64,000 nt of DNA from JAFGNV01 sp964612485 (GCA_964612485.1 CAZTFF010000010.1:50953-114952), one strand, 5' to 3'. Shown: positions 17,546-26,934, numbered from the stretch's first letter. The notes: generated by a model not told the origin, from the letters alone. Numbers and translations are program-made.

Positions 17546-17678
17546 ATCTAACGGCTTGCGTAACCTGCCCGGCGTTTTGCGCTTTTCGCTTCAAGAGCCA
17601 CTTTTCTCAGATTGAAACATCATTTTTCGAGCCGCTTACCTTACGGCGTAGCCGGATCAGGTTGATGCTAGGTTAGGC
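17546..17678 (-). other. Candidate integron attC recombination site
   Basis: On the minus strand the segment opens with GCCTAAC (R'' box, 17678-17672) and closes with GTTAGAT (R' box, 17552-17546), 133 bp end to end. Inside, TCAACCTGATCCGGC pairs with GCCGGGCAGGTTA, leaving a single unpaired C in the first arm, equivalent to the extrahelical G of the recombined bottom strand in known attC sites. The spacer CGCAAGCC before the R' box resembles that of classical sites. It follows the 816-residue lipoprotein gene on the same strand, the normal order gene then attC. No integrase is in the window. Confidence 0.6.
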
Positions 17679-17807
17679 CGCTTTGTAACCGACACTAACA
17701 TTTTACTTGAGCTTACTCTGCGAGATGGGTGCTGTGGCGCTTTGGTTGCAGAATGAACTGATGCTGTTATGTTATCTTTGTTTTTTGTGATAACTTCAAG
17801 AGCATGA

Positions 17808-20258
17808 TTATTCAGTTTCCACAATTACAGCTTCAGGAAGATGATCATAGAAAGTCGGAAACTCGTCCTCAACCGAGATAGCATTCTCTTCGTCTGGTAT
17901 AAATTCATTGAGCTTGCGCATTACATATTGCCGCCAGTCTTCTCGAGCCATGTTTGTTCCGGATGTGGAATATAAAGAATGAGTCAGCTGAGTGGCAGGC
18001 ATCTGATAAACAAGTGTATAGCGCAAAGAATCGAATCCCCAAATATTAAATCCCATGTCAGCATAAAGGTCTGGATTAGAATAATCACCGGATTGTGAAC
18101 CAAATATCCAACTCATATACATATCATAATTAAATGCGGCCAGGTGCGCGGTCTCTTCCACCATGTCCGCATCGTTAAAGATGCCGACAAGATGGAAATA
18201 ATTCATTGAAGTAGCAGGGGTTCCAAAGCGAGTTATGAACGGAGCCAGCATGTGATAGTCAGTATACAACTCATCAGGCGTCCAAGCAGCTCTCATCTCA
18301 CCAGTATGCACATTATACATAGGAGCGTACGCCGTTTCAGAAGGCTGCATTTTCAAGAAGTTATATATATTATACCAAGACTCATACATAGTATTACCTA
18401 TTGTATAAGCGTTATACATCTCGGCATACATTGCCTCACCTTCGCGGATAACCTGCTCCTGGCTTTCATTATAAACGCCATCTTTAACCCCGCTAAGACT
18501 TGAGATTGTAGAAGCAAAGGAGCGTGGGGTGTCAATAAACTCAAATTCTTCAAAAATACGGGCAAAGTGCTCAAAAGAGGAGAGCCCAATAGCAAAGAAT
18601 GGATTATTAATATCAAATACCTCAGATGGCTCCAGCTTGTAGCTTCTTCCATCGCTGGAGAGATATACTCTTAACTCATTAGAAGGCAGACAAGTTTCAT
18701 TTCGCTCCTGGCCCTCAAGAACAAGTTTAAGAGAATTGGCAAATCCTTCAAGCAACATTGCCGAACCAAATTCTTCATCCAGACGGCCGCTATCCTTAGA
18801 ATACTCGGCAAGAAGACTAAAGAATCTCTCATTAACGGCAAAATCAGACAGATGAAGGTCCATGACCCCATCATCGCTTATTCCATTAGGCGCATAATAA
18901 AGAGTATCGCCAACGCGCACAAGATCATTGGCAATTATCGAATTTACAATAAAATCAATCTCTTCATTTGTCAGAACATCCGAATTCAAAAGCATTGCAG
19001 ACAAAATAGGTGTTGCTGAAACCTTGCGTTCAGCAGCAACCATTTTCCCCTGCTCAATATCATAAACACCGGAAACCTTTCCGTTTTCATCAATTATATG
19101 TTCAAAAACAAAATCAACTACCTGTCGTTGCTGCTCAGCATCATAAAAACCAGGAGGCGAAAGAGTAGTAAAAACGGAAACAAGACCCTCAGGAACAACA
19201 GCATATCTGCCCTGCACCTCGTTTTCATATTCCCCAAGATCATAAAAAACTACAGGCATATTGATAGAACCATCAGGATTAATAACAAGGCCCTCGCGTG
19301 TAACCTGCTGTCCGAATACCATACTCTCTACCATTGGTCGCCCGGCCGCGACTTTCATCATATTCGCTTCCGGTACTGGAAAAATTGGCGCAATCGCATC
19401 GTGAAGCAAATCACGCTCGGGTTTTTCAACCAGCCGAGAGATTTCATCAATAGTGCCAGAATTCAATTCTTCTGTTCCCCATACATTGACAGAAAGATTT
19501 CCAAAAGTTGTTCCAGGCAGAAACTGTAAAGTCAAGTTCTTAGATGCACCTTGAAATTCAGAATAAGGAATAGTAATGGTAACATGATTCCCGTCCCATT
19601 CAGCATATTGCCGAAAATCCACACCAAGCTCGGGCAACGACATAATCACCTCGCGGTCAGTGTCGCCGAAGACTAGAAGATGGCTTGAAGAAGCACCCTC
19701 ATCAGGCCATGGCGGCATGAGAGGAATGGTATCGAAGTTATGAAGAGTCACAAAGAAAGCCCGGTCAAAACCAAAATACTCACCATGCAGCGAAGGCACA
19801 GTTTCAATAAGGTCAAACTCGATAACAACTTCTTCGATTGTGTCGGCTTGTGTGCCATTAAGATACCAGGAATATGTCGGCATACTCGGACGATCAAGTT
19901 GAAGAGCACTCCCCCTGCCTGAATCAAACTCAACATAGAATTCCCCGTCATTTTCAGTAGGAGAAAGGAACTGGTCATAATCAGATACAGTAACCGGCAA
20001 TTCCACATTGACAACTGAAGGTGCAGGAGTTTCCGGAGTTTCAGAAGGTGTCTCGGTTTCTGTTGGCGTAACGGTTTCTGTTGGCGTAACGGTTTCTGTC
20101 GGCGTAACGGTTTCTGTCGGCGTAACGGTTTCTGTCGGTTTTTCCGTTTTAGCAACATCCGTTACGGAAGGCTCAGGCGAAACAATTGGGGTAGTCTTTA
20201 TTCCGCAAGCCGTTAAAAGAATAGCGAAAACGATCAATATAAAAAGCTTTTTTTCCAT
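17808..20258 (-). CDS. Large lipoprotein of unknown function with TPTETV stalk
   Basis: An 816-residue lipoprotein that I do not recognise. Signal peptide with lipobox L-T-A-C18, then a stalk of TPTETV repeats (residues about 40-75), then a beta-rich segment with an FDSGRGSALQLDRPS-type start that could be a carbohydrate-binding-like domain, and a long helical C-terminal part with many aromatic residues (ESWYNIYNFL, WIFGSQSGDYSNPDLYADMG) that recalls alpha/alpha-toroid enzymes; that fold is only a guess. GGAGG precedes the ATG. The gene is clearly richer in A and T than its neighbours, suggesting transfer. It is followed by the attC-like site and preceded by an IS remnant. Confidence 0.8.
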   Translation of the reverse strand: MEKKLFILIVFAILLTACGIKTTPIVSPEPSVTDVAKTEKPTETVTPTETVTPTETVTPTETVTPTETETPSETPETPAPSVVNVELPVTVSDYDQFLSPTENDGEFYVEFDSGRGSALQLDRPSMPTYSWYLNGTQADTIEEVVIEFDLIETVPSLHGEYFGFDRAFFVTLHNFDTIPLMPPWPDEGASSSHLLVFGDTDREVIMSLPELGVDFRQYAEWDGNHVTITIPYSEFQGASKNLTLQFLPGTTFGNLSVNVWGTEELNSGTIDEISRLVEKPERDLLHDAIAPIFPVPEANMMKVAAGRPMVESMVFGQQVTREGLVINPDGSINMPVVFYDLGEYENEVQGRYAVVPEGLVSVFTTLSPPGFYDAEQQRQVVDFVFEHIIDENGKVSGVYDIEQGKMVAAERKVSATPILSAMLLNSDVLTNEEIDFIVNSIIANDLVRVGDTLYYAPNGISDDGVMDLHLSDFAVNERFFSLLAEYSKDSGRLDEEFGSAMLLEGFANSLKLVLEGQERNETCLPSNELRVYLSSDGRSYKLEPSEVFDINNPFFAIGLSSFEHFARIFEEFEFIDTPRSFASTISSLSGVKDGVYNESQEQVIREGEAMYAEMYNAYTIGNTMYESWYNIYNFLKMQPSETAYAPMYNVHTGEMRAAWTPDELYTDYHMLAPFITRFGTPATSMNYFHLVGIFNDADMVEETAHLAAFNYDMYMSWIFGSQSGDYSNPDLYADMGFNIWGFDSLRYTLVYQMPATQLTHSLYSTSGTNMAREDWRQYVMRKLNEFIPDEENAISVEDEFPTFYDHLPEAVIVETE
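20055..20139. repeat. 18-bp tandem repeat coding the TPTETV stalk
   Basis: About 4.6 units of GGTTTCTGTTGGCGTAAC (T/C variants) inside the lipoprotein gene, coding for repeated T-P-T-E-T-V. The nearly identical units make copy-number change by slippage likely. Confidence 0.9.
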
Positions 20259-20402
20259 GGTGTCTCATCCTCCCTAATTTAGGGATATTGTGATGTTTGC
20301 TACAGGTTTGGGAAAACAGTATGCTGTTTTTTTATGTAGGCCTTTTTATAGATTTGGCGAAAAATCCAACGTTTAGGATTCAACATCTAGACAGAGCGTT
20401 TA

Positions 20403-21273
20403 TTGGTTGTCTGCTCTTTCAGCTATGCGCACAGTATGCGACAGGGGTTACAGCGACGGTTGGACAAGGCCCAAAAGGCCTTATGCGCCTTGACCCCACC
20501 CCGGCAGCAGGGCAAACGACAGATAAAGGATGAAGCCGGTTTACTGTCCGCCATTGAAAGCATTGAGAAACAATATCGGGGGCATGGGCTGTTTAGCTAT
20601 CAATACCAACAGGAGGTCGAGGAACGCCAGGTGCGTGGATACAAAGGAAACCCGGCCCGGACAGAATGTAAGGTGCGCTACCAGTTAACGGTCACCCGCA
20701 ATGAAGAAGCGATTGGGATGGCTGAGTTCAAAGCCGGGTGGCGTATTTATGCCACCAACGCCCCCCAGGCAGAACTCTCCTTATCTCAAGCCGTCTGGGC
20801 CTATCGCGATCAATACCTGGCCGAAAACATTTTTCGCCGTTTGCAGGGGAAAATCCTGTCCATTACCCCGGTCTACGTCCAGCGAGATGATCATGCTCAA
20901 GGTCTCTTTCATCTGCTGACCATTGCCGCTCGCCTGTTGGCTCTGGGTGATTTCACCGCCAAAGAATCATTGGCGCGGGACAGGTCCGAACTGACCGGGG
21001 TTTATGCCGGCAATCCCAGGCGCGGCACTGCCACGCCCACCACCGAACGAATGTTACGCGCCTTTGACAATATCCATCTCATGGTGATGACCGTGGAAGA
21101 ACAAACAGCTTACCAAATCTCACCACTTTCTGAGGTGCAAGCGCGTATTTTGTCCTTGTTGGAGTTACCCCACTCCTTGTACACCGCTCTGCAAACCGTT
21201 TGACCTGGGGAGTAGTGCGTCGATGGCCTGTCTGTGATTGGTAAGGTGCCGAAATAAGCAACTATTAACCATC
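20403..21273 (+). mobile_element. IS remnant: C-terminal two thirds of an IS1634-like transposase
   Basis: A transposase reading frame ends at 21203 and is open from 20403, but the recognisable homology starts inside (RRLDKAQKALCALTPPRQQG) and the N-terminal part is absent, so the gene is 5'-truncated. DDE-type features include AGWRIYATNAPQAELSLSQA, AVWAYRDQYLAENIFRRLQG and YVQRDDHAQGLFHLLTI. The last 100 residues and the non-coding tail match the remnant at 6326-6708 almost base for base, both ending in AAGCAACTATTAACCATC. No left end was found. Confidence 0.8.
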
Positions 21274-21342
21274 CCTCCCCTAACCCTTCCCAAAGAGAGG
21301 GGAATTTTGCTCCCTCTCCCAATGGGAGGGTTGGGGAGAGGG
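21274..21342. repeat. C/G-rich palindromic repeat abutting the IS end
   Basis: CCCTCCCCTAACCCTTCCC pairs with GGGAGGGTTGGGGAGAGGG around an inner shorter stem. It begins exactly where the shared IS end stops and lies between the IS remnant and the 3' end of the thioredoxin-VKOR gene; it could serve that gene as a terminator. Confidence 0.7.
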
Positions 21343-21408
21343 TGAATCTTCATATTTTGTATTTGTCATGTAAATTCGCACTTGTACTTGACATGAGCCA
21401 CCAAAAAA

Positions 21409-22674
21409 CTATTGAGGCAATGCCTCCATCTGCAAAAGGGAGGATGAAGTTGGCGTAATGGGAATGATGACCAGCAACATCAACGCCATCGAAATAACCG
21501 CAGAGGTGAGGCACCACATGCACACCGCGTTGATCACAAAAATCTCCAGAACGGTCAGGTAAATAGAAAACAATACACTCCAGAGGGTGAGTACGGCCAA
21601 CCCCAATAATGAGAGCGCCGCCAGAGGTCCGGCTGAATATTTTTGAACAGCCCACAACCCAATCAGAGCAACATAGTTCAAAATTCCCAACACCGCAATC
21701 GGCACGCCGAGCAATTGGGCATATTGGCTTGATTGAACGATATTGCAATGGCCCACCGGCCCACACACCGCCTTGACCTGATTGATTTCCACATACGCCA
21801 GGTACAGCGAAACACCCAACCCCACCAGGCTGATCACAGGAATGGCCCACCCGGCAATGCGGGTTAGAGGGCCACGTTCAAATTGAAACAAAGCCGGTTT
21901 AACCGCCACCAGGCGCCAGACGGCCAGAATCAAGGCGGCAATCAGCGCGATCAGCACCAGGGCGGCCAGGCCCACCCCCACCGGATCGGGCGGGGGTACA
22001 AGAGCGGTTTCACCGGTTTCCGGCACATTTTCTGTGTTAATGGTCTGCACCGGCGCTTCAACCGCCGCTGCGACAGGCGTGTTGGTCGCTGGGGGGGCAG
22101 CGGTGGAGGAAGGCGTGGGGACGGCGGTATCTGTTGCTTCCGCAGGGGGGGGCGCGGTTTCGGCTTCAGTCTCGCCTCCGGTTTCAGCTTCGGTGGGTTG
22201 CGCCTCGGCTTCTGTTTCGGCTGCTGCCTTTTCAGCTTCGATGGCTTCAACCAGGCCCGGAACCGCCGGCCAGTCGATACCGTTATCGGCCAGGTGCTGA
22301 TCTACCAGTTGGGGAAATTTGGCCGGGATCTCGCCGCTGCCTACCAGCACCATATCGCCAATAATCAAGGTAGGCACCCCGCGCCGCTCCGGCGGAATTT
22401 CAAAATGTTCAATGGCGGCCTGGTAAAATTCGCTTCCCTGGGGCTGGCTTGTATCAATACCCAACACCTGAAGCGTATCGCCATACTCTTGGGTCATTGG
22501 AACTAACACCTCGTTGATCACACTGTGGCAATGGGGACAGGCGGGGGAATAAAAGAGAACGGCCCGCACTACCGGCCCGGTATTCGATGATTGGGCCATC
22601 GCCACAAAAGACAACAAGCTGCTCAAGCACAGCAATACCAACAGCACTCCGCAAAATTTCTGACAAATTCTCAT
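21409..22674 (-). CDS. Exported thioredoxin-like domain fused to a vitamin K epoxide reductase (VKOR) domain
   Basis: A 421-residue envelope protein that should form and transfer disulfides. After a signal/anchor helix (residues 8-27) comes a thioredoxin-like domain with C46-P-H-C49, then a Glu/Ala/Pro/Thr-rich linker (about 140-228), a transmembrane segment, and a C-terminal VKOR domain with loop cysteines 304 and 310 (CGPVGHCNIVQSS) and the quinone-side pair C385-M-W-C388 between its helices. In most bacterial fusions VKOR precedes the thioredoxin domain; here the order is reversed. The ATG at 22674 has GGAG seven bases upstream; the longer frame has none. A CRP-type palindrome lies 120 bp upstream. 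Confidence 0.9.
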   Translation of the reverse strand: MRICQKFCGVLLVLLCLSSLLSFVAMAQSSNTGPVVRAVLFYSPACPHCHSVINEVLVPMTQEYGDTLQVLGIDTSQPQGSEFYQAAIEHFEIPPERRGVPTLIIGDMVLVGSGEIPAKFPQLVDQHLADNGIDWPAVPGLVEAIEAEKAAAETEAEAQPTEAETGGETEAETAPPPAEATDTAVPTPSSTAAPPATNTPVAAAVEAPVQTINTENVPETGETALVPPPDPVGVGLAALVLIALIAALILAVWRLVAVKPALFQFERGPLTRIAGWAIPVISLVGLGVSLYLAYVEINQVKAVCGPVGHCNIVQSSQYAQLLGVPIAVLGILNYVALIGLWAVQKYSAGPLAALSLLGLAVLTLWSVLFSIYLTVLEIFVINAVCMWCLTSAVISMALMLLVIIPITPTSSSLLQMEALPQ

Positions 22675-22794
22675 AATCACACTCCAAAAAAAAATTTCAA
22701 ATGCACAACAAACCGGCGGGCGCTCCGCCGGCAAAAGATAGAATTCTTTGAGTTATCACCATTATACTATACCACGCTTTTTCTCAAAATATTA

Positions 22795-22808
22795 GTGACA
22801 TATATCAC
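22795..22808. promoter_or_regulatory. CRP-type site GTGACATATATCAC
   Basis: GTGA-N6-TCAC with the same half-sites and a similar centre as the perfect palindrome at 1318. It lies in the 380-bp divergent region between the thioredoxin-VKOR gene and the sensor-kinase operon, so it could act on either, and is closer to the former. Confidence 0.5.
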
Positions 22809-22897
22809 CAATTGAATATGACCGCATCCCGCCACACCTTCCGCAAATATCCCTGATTAATGGCCAATCGTTGGGAACAGGTTTTTTCGGCAAAGGA

Positions 22898-22926
22898 TTG
22901 CCCCATATGCCGTTTTTTAGTATAAT
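22898..22926 (+). promoter_or_regulatory. Probable promoter of the sensor-kinase operon
   Basis: TTGCCC (22898-22903), 17-bp spacer, TATAAT (22921-22926), about 130 bp upstream of the first kinase gene and in its direction. The -10 is consensus, the -35 matches four of six. Confidence 0.65.
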
Positions 22927-23054
22927 CGTAAACAGTGTAAATTCTTGTAACGCCGTTGGATGCCTATCTTGAACTCAATTCCAACTATCAACGAAAAATT
23001 TTCGTTTCCCCATTATTTTCGCCATTGATTAAAGTTGATTAGAGGCTGTCTTTT

Positions 23055-25070
23055 ATGGACACTGACCCGGCATTGAGCACAGTAACATCTCCCCAAGCCT
23101 CTGAGGCGCTGGCGAAAACCCGGCGGCAGGCCAGGCTGCTCAATGCGGCAACCCAGGTTAGCCGCAATATCTCGTCTATCCTCGATCCCGATGAGTTGTT
23201 GCCCCGCACGGTTGATCTTATTTGCGATGCGTATGGTTTTTACTACGCCGGTATTTTTCTGATTGAAACGCTTCAAGATGGCAAACGTTGGGCGGTTCTT
23301 AAATCCGGGCGGGGCAAAGCCGGCCAGATCATGATGGAACACGGCCACAAACTGGAGGTAGGAGGCCGCTCGATGGTGGGGGCCTGCACGGAACTGAACG
23401 AGGCGCGCATTGCCTTGGACGTGGGCAAAGAGGCAGTTTGGTTCAATAACCCGTTTCTGCCCGACACCCGCTCGGAAATGGCGCTGCCCCTGGCGCTGGG
23501 GGGAGAAGTCATCGGCGCGCTGACCGTGCAAAGCATTGATGAGGCGGCTTTTTCTGATGAAGATGTTTCTTCGCTGCAAATGATGGCCGACCAACTGGCC
23601 GTGGCTATTAACAACGCCCGGCTGCACCAGCAAAACGAGATGCTATTTAAACAGGCGGCGCGGCGCGCCACACTGCTCCAGGCGGGCGCTTTTGTCAGCC
23701 GCAATATCACCTCAATTTTAGATTTGGATGACCTGCTGGCCGGCACGGTAGACATCATCTGCAAAGAATACGGCTTTTATTACGCCGGTATTTTCCTGGT
23801 AGAAACCTTGGAAGACGGCAAGGATTGGGCGGTGCTGAAAGCCGGCCACGGTGAAGCGGGCCGCAAAATGATGCAGCGCCACCACAAATTAGAAGTAGGC
23901 GGCAACTCGATGATTGGCGCAGCCACCGGCCTGGGCCAGGCCCGGATTTCGCTGGATGTGGACGAGGAAAAGGTGTGGTATTCTAACCCCCTGCTGCCCA
24001 AAACCCGCTCGGAGATGGCGCTGCCGCTCATCATCAAAAGCAAGGCCATTGGCGCGCTCACCGTGCAGAGCGTGGAAGAAGCCGCTTTTTCAGAAGAAGA
24101 CATCTCCTCCCTGCAAATGATGGCCGACCAACTGGCCGTGGCCATTAACAACGCCCGCCTGCTTAAAGATTTGGAAGATGCCAACAAAGAGTTGGTCCGC
24201 ACCAAAACCTTTGAATCGATTGCCACCGCCACGGGCGAAACCATCCACTGGGTGGGCAACAAAGCCGCTCCCATCCCCGCCTGCACCGACCGCGTTCGTG
24301 AAGACATTGGCAGTTACCTTTACCTGGCCCGCGAGTTCATCAACCAGGCCCATATCAATCTTGATGAGGATCTCCTGGCACAGATTGTAGTGAACGCCGC
24401 CGAAACGATGGAGCAGGAAGTTCCCGATCTGGAGATGAAGATCAGCCGGATGCAAAAAAAATCACTCCGGAAACTGAAACACATGCTCGATATCGAATCG
24501 GTGCTGGAAGACCTGGAGATCATCGAAGAAAGCGCCAACACCATCCTGCAAATCAAAGAAGACCTGATCGGCCCGGCGCGCCGGCTGAAGCTGCAAGAAG
24601 CAGACATTGTCCAGGTAGTGCAAGATACCATTAAAGGCTTTGGCCTGTCTAAAGAGACGGTTTTTTACAGTATTGACGGCACGATCCCCTCGGTTTATAT
24701 CGATCCGCTGCAAATGGGGCGCGTTGTTCTCAATCTGGTCAAAAACGCCATTGAAGCCGTGGACGAAGGCGTTGACCCGCACCTGTTTATCGCTATTCGC
24801 CGGGTTGACGAGCAATTTGTCACCGTGGAAATTGCCGATAACGGCTGCGGCATTCCCGAAGAAGACCTGACCAACATCTGGATGACGTTTCACACCAGCA
24901 AAGGGAAAAAGGGCGGCACCGGCCTGGGCCTGCCGGCCTGTTTACAAATTATGGAACGCATGGAGGGTAAAATCAGCGTGGTGAGTGAGGTGGGCGTTGG
25001 CTCTACCTTCACCCTTCACGTCCCCATTTACCGTCCTGAACAGCACGGGCCTGCTGAACCGCAGCCCTGA
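23055..25070 (+). CDS. Sensor histidine kinase with two tandem GAF domains
   Basis: A soluble 671-residue kinase without membrane segments: two GAF domains (about 25-195 and 205-375) that are copies of each other, a dimerisation region, and an ATP-binding domain with N box (VVLNLVKNAIEAV), G1 (DNGCGIPE) and G2 (GTGLGLPA). The phosphoacceptor is probably the histidine in ETIHWVGNK (about residue 397), an uncommon H-box. The GAF copies share long near-identical DNA (ATGATGGCCGACCAACTGGC occurs in both), pointing to recent duplication or conversion. It heads a three-gene operon with a second kinase and a receiver protein; GAF domains suggest a small-ligand or redox signal. Confidence 0.9.
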   Translation: MDTDPALSTVTSPQASEALAKTRRQARLLNAATQVSRNISSILDPDELLPRTVDLICDAYGFYYAGIFLIETLQDGKRWAVLKSGRGKAGQIMMEHGHKLEVGGRSMVGACTELNEARIALDVGKEAVWFNNPFLPDTRSEMALPLALGGEVIGALTVQSIDEAAFSDEDVSSLQMMADQLAVAINNARLHQQNEMLFKQAARRATLLQAGAFVSRNITSILDLDDLLAGTVDIICKEYGFYYAGIFLVETLEDGKDWAVLKAGHGEAGRKMMQRHHKLEVGGNSMIGAATGLGQARISLDVDEEKVWYSNPLLPKTRSEMALPLIIKSKAIGALTVQSVEEAAFSEEDISSLQMMADQLAVAINNARLLKDLEDANKELVRTKTFESIATATGETIHWVGNKAAPIPACTDRVREDIGSYLYLAREFINQAHINLDEDLLAQIVVNAAETMEQEVPDLEMKISRMQKKSLRKLKHMLDIESVLEDLEIIEESANTILQIKEDLIGPARRLKLQEADIVQVVQDTIKGFGLSKETVFYSIDGTIPSVYIDPLQMGRVVLNLVKNAIEAVDEGVDPHLFIAIRRVDEQFVTVEIADNGCGIPEEDLTNIWMTFHTSKGKKGGTGLGLPACLQIMERMEGKISVVSEVGVGSTFTLHVPIYRPEQHGPAEPQP

Positions 25071-25139
25071 ATAGGCAACACTGCCTGTCACAATATTATC
25101 TGCCTAATAAAATTCTAAACCCCATATGAGGTAAACACT

Positions 25140-26921
25140 ATGGATTCAACACAAAAAGAACCAAATGTATCCCTGGAGCAAGCGGTTCGGCGGGCCAACC
25201 TGCTGGCCGCTGCGGCCGAAGTCAGCCAAAACATCACGCACATTATGGATATCGATGAACTGCTGCCCAAAACCGTCGATATTATCTGCGAAGCCTACGA
25301 TTTTTACTACTCCGGCGTGTTTCTGGTGGATGAAGCCGGAGAATTTGCCGTGCTCCAGGCGGGATACGGCAAACCGGGCCAGATTATGATGGATAACCAC
25401 CACAAACTGGCTGTGGGCGGCAACTCGATGATTGGGGCCTGCACCGCGCTCAACGAAGCGCGGATATCGCTGGATGTGGACACCGAAAAAGTGTGGTATC
25501 CTAACCCCGTTCTGCCCGAAACGCGCTCGGAAATGGCCTTGCCGCTGTCCGTGGGCAGCCGCGTGATTGGCGCGGTCACGGTGCAAAGCGTGGAAGCCGC
25601 CGCTTTTTCCGATGAAGATATTTCATCGCTGCAAGCCATGGCCAACCAACTGGCTATTGCCATCGATAACGCCCGCCAGCGCCGCGAACTGGAAGAGGCC
25701 CACGCCGAGCTGCTGCGGGCCAAAACCTACGAGGCCATTGCCACCGCCACCGGCGATGCCATCCATTGGATTGGCAACAAAGCCGAACCCATCGGTACCT
25801 CGATTGGCCGCATCCGGCACGATGTACAGGCGCTCGCCTGCGCCGCCGCCGATCTATTAGACTCGGATCAGCCCATAGCCAAATTGCTTAAAAAGGAAGC
25901 GGACCGCATTAAAAAAGAAAACCCGGATATTGAAGCATCGGTGCAAAAACTGAGCAACCTGCCGCTTAACAAACTGGAAAAACGCCTCAGTATCGATTCA
26001 ATTATGGAAGACCTGATGATTATTGAAGAGGCCGGCAAACTGATTATGCGGGTCAAAGAGGATATGATCGGCCCGGCCCGTGAGCAAGCGCCGCGCCCCA
26101 CAATGATCGATGATGTTGTCAAAGACGTCATCAGCGAAACAGACATTCCCGCCGAGATCAGCATAGAAGCGCCCGACCCCCTGCCCCTGGTGCTGATTGA
26201 CCCGGTACAGATAACGCGCGTATTTGAGAACCTGTTCAATAACGCCGCTGAGGCCATGCAAGATCAAGATAACCCGCAGATCAAACTAACCATGCGGCCC
26301 GACTCCAGCGGAGATTTTGTGCTGGTGGATGTAACCGACAACGGCGTGGGCATTGCCAAAAATAATTTGGATAAAATCTGGATCACCTTCCACACCACCA
26401 AGGGGCTTAAAGGCCACGCCGGCCTGGGCCTGCCGGCCTGCCGCCTCATCCTGGAACAAATTGGCGGCCATATTTCGGTAACCAGCCAGGAAGGACGCGG
26501 CGCAACCTTTACCGTAAGCCTGCCGGTGTACCAGGGCCGGGAAAGCGATCCCCTGGACGAATTACGCAGCGGCAAAATTCTGATCCTTGATGATGCCGAT
26601 AGCTGGCGCACCTTTGCCGCGATGGTCTTAAAAGAGGCCGGATACAATGTTCACACCGCCGGCGACGATTATAACGCCTACGATCTGATTTTGGTTGACG
26701 ACATTTTGGAAAACGGGAATGCGCTGGAAACCTTGCAGGCCATCAAAGAGGCCGGAGCCATTGCCAAAACGCTGGTGGTATCAACCAACCCCCGCGTAGA
26801 GCGCACCAAAGAACGCAAGCTGCTGGGCATTCATAACCTGATCCTTAAGCCCCACACCCGGTCGGGCCTGTTATCCGGCGTACAAACTGCGCTGGCGGCT
26901 GTCGGTTCAACATCATCCTGA
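25140..26921 (+). CDS. Hybrid sensor kinase: GAF, histidine kinase, shortened receiver domain
   Basis: A 593-residue paralogue of the preceding kinase with one GAF domain, the same H-box type (DAIHWIGNK, about residue 209), and an ATPase domain with VFENLFNNAAEAM, DNGVGIAK and AGLGLPA. After about residue 475 a receiver-like domain follows (GKILILDDADSWRTF, LILVDD, LKPH), but the segment between its second and third strands is about ten residues short, so the second helix is missing. The acidic pair, candidate phosphoacceptor Asp and Lys are still present. It probably works with the upstream kinase and the separate receiver encoded 13 bp downstream. Confidence 0.88.
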   Translation: MDSTQKEPNVSLEQAVRRANLLAAAAEVSQNITHIMDIDELLPKTVDIICEAYDFYYSGVFLVDEAGEFAVLQAGYGKPGQIMMDNHHKLAVGGNSMIGACTALNEARISLDVDTEKVWYPNPVLPETRSEMALPLSVGSRVIGAVTVQSVEAAAFSDEDISSLQAMANQLAIAIDNARQRRELEEAHAELLRAKTYEAIATATGDAIHWIGNKAEPIGTSIGRIRHDVQALACAAADLLDSDQPIAKLLKKEADRIKKENPDIEASVQKLSNLPLNKLEKRLSIDSIMEDLMIIEEAGKLIMRVKEDMIGPAREQAPRPTMIDDVVKDVISETDIPAEISIEAPDPLPLVLIDPVQITRVFENLFNNAAEAMQDQDNPQIKLTMRPDSSGDFVLVDVTDNGVGIAKNNLDKIWITFHTTKGLKGHAGLGLPACRLILEQIGGHISVTSQEGRGATFTVSLPVYQGRESDPLDELRSGKILILDDADSWRTFAAMVLKEAGYNVHTAGDDYNAYDLILVDDILENGNALETLQAIKEAGAIAKTLVVSTNPRVERTKERKLLGIHNLILKPHTRSGLLSGVQTALAAVGSTSS

Positions 26922-26934
26922 GGAGGAAACTAAG

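Noticed and set aside
20055..20139. Tandem repeats as a CRISPR array
   Set aside because: Units are contiguous 18-mers without spacers and lie in frame inside a lipoprotein gene. The same reasoning excludes the 15-bp repeats at 36247-36306.
20364..20370. GTTGGAT on the minus strand upstream of the 816-residue lipoprotein, a possible second attC core
   Set aside because: A seven-base match alone is expected by chance and the paired arms are not visible; the adjacent IS remnant may have destroyed them, but that cannot be shown.
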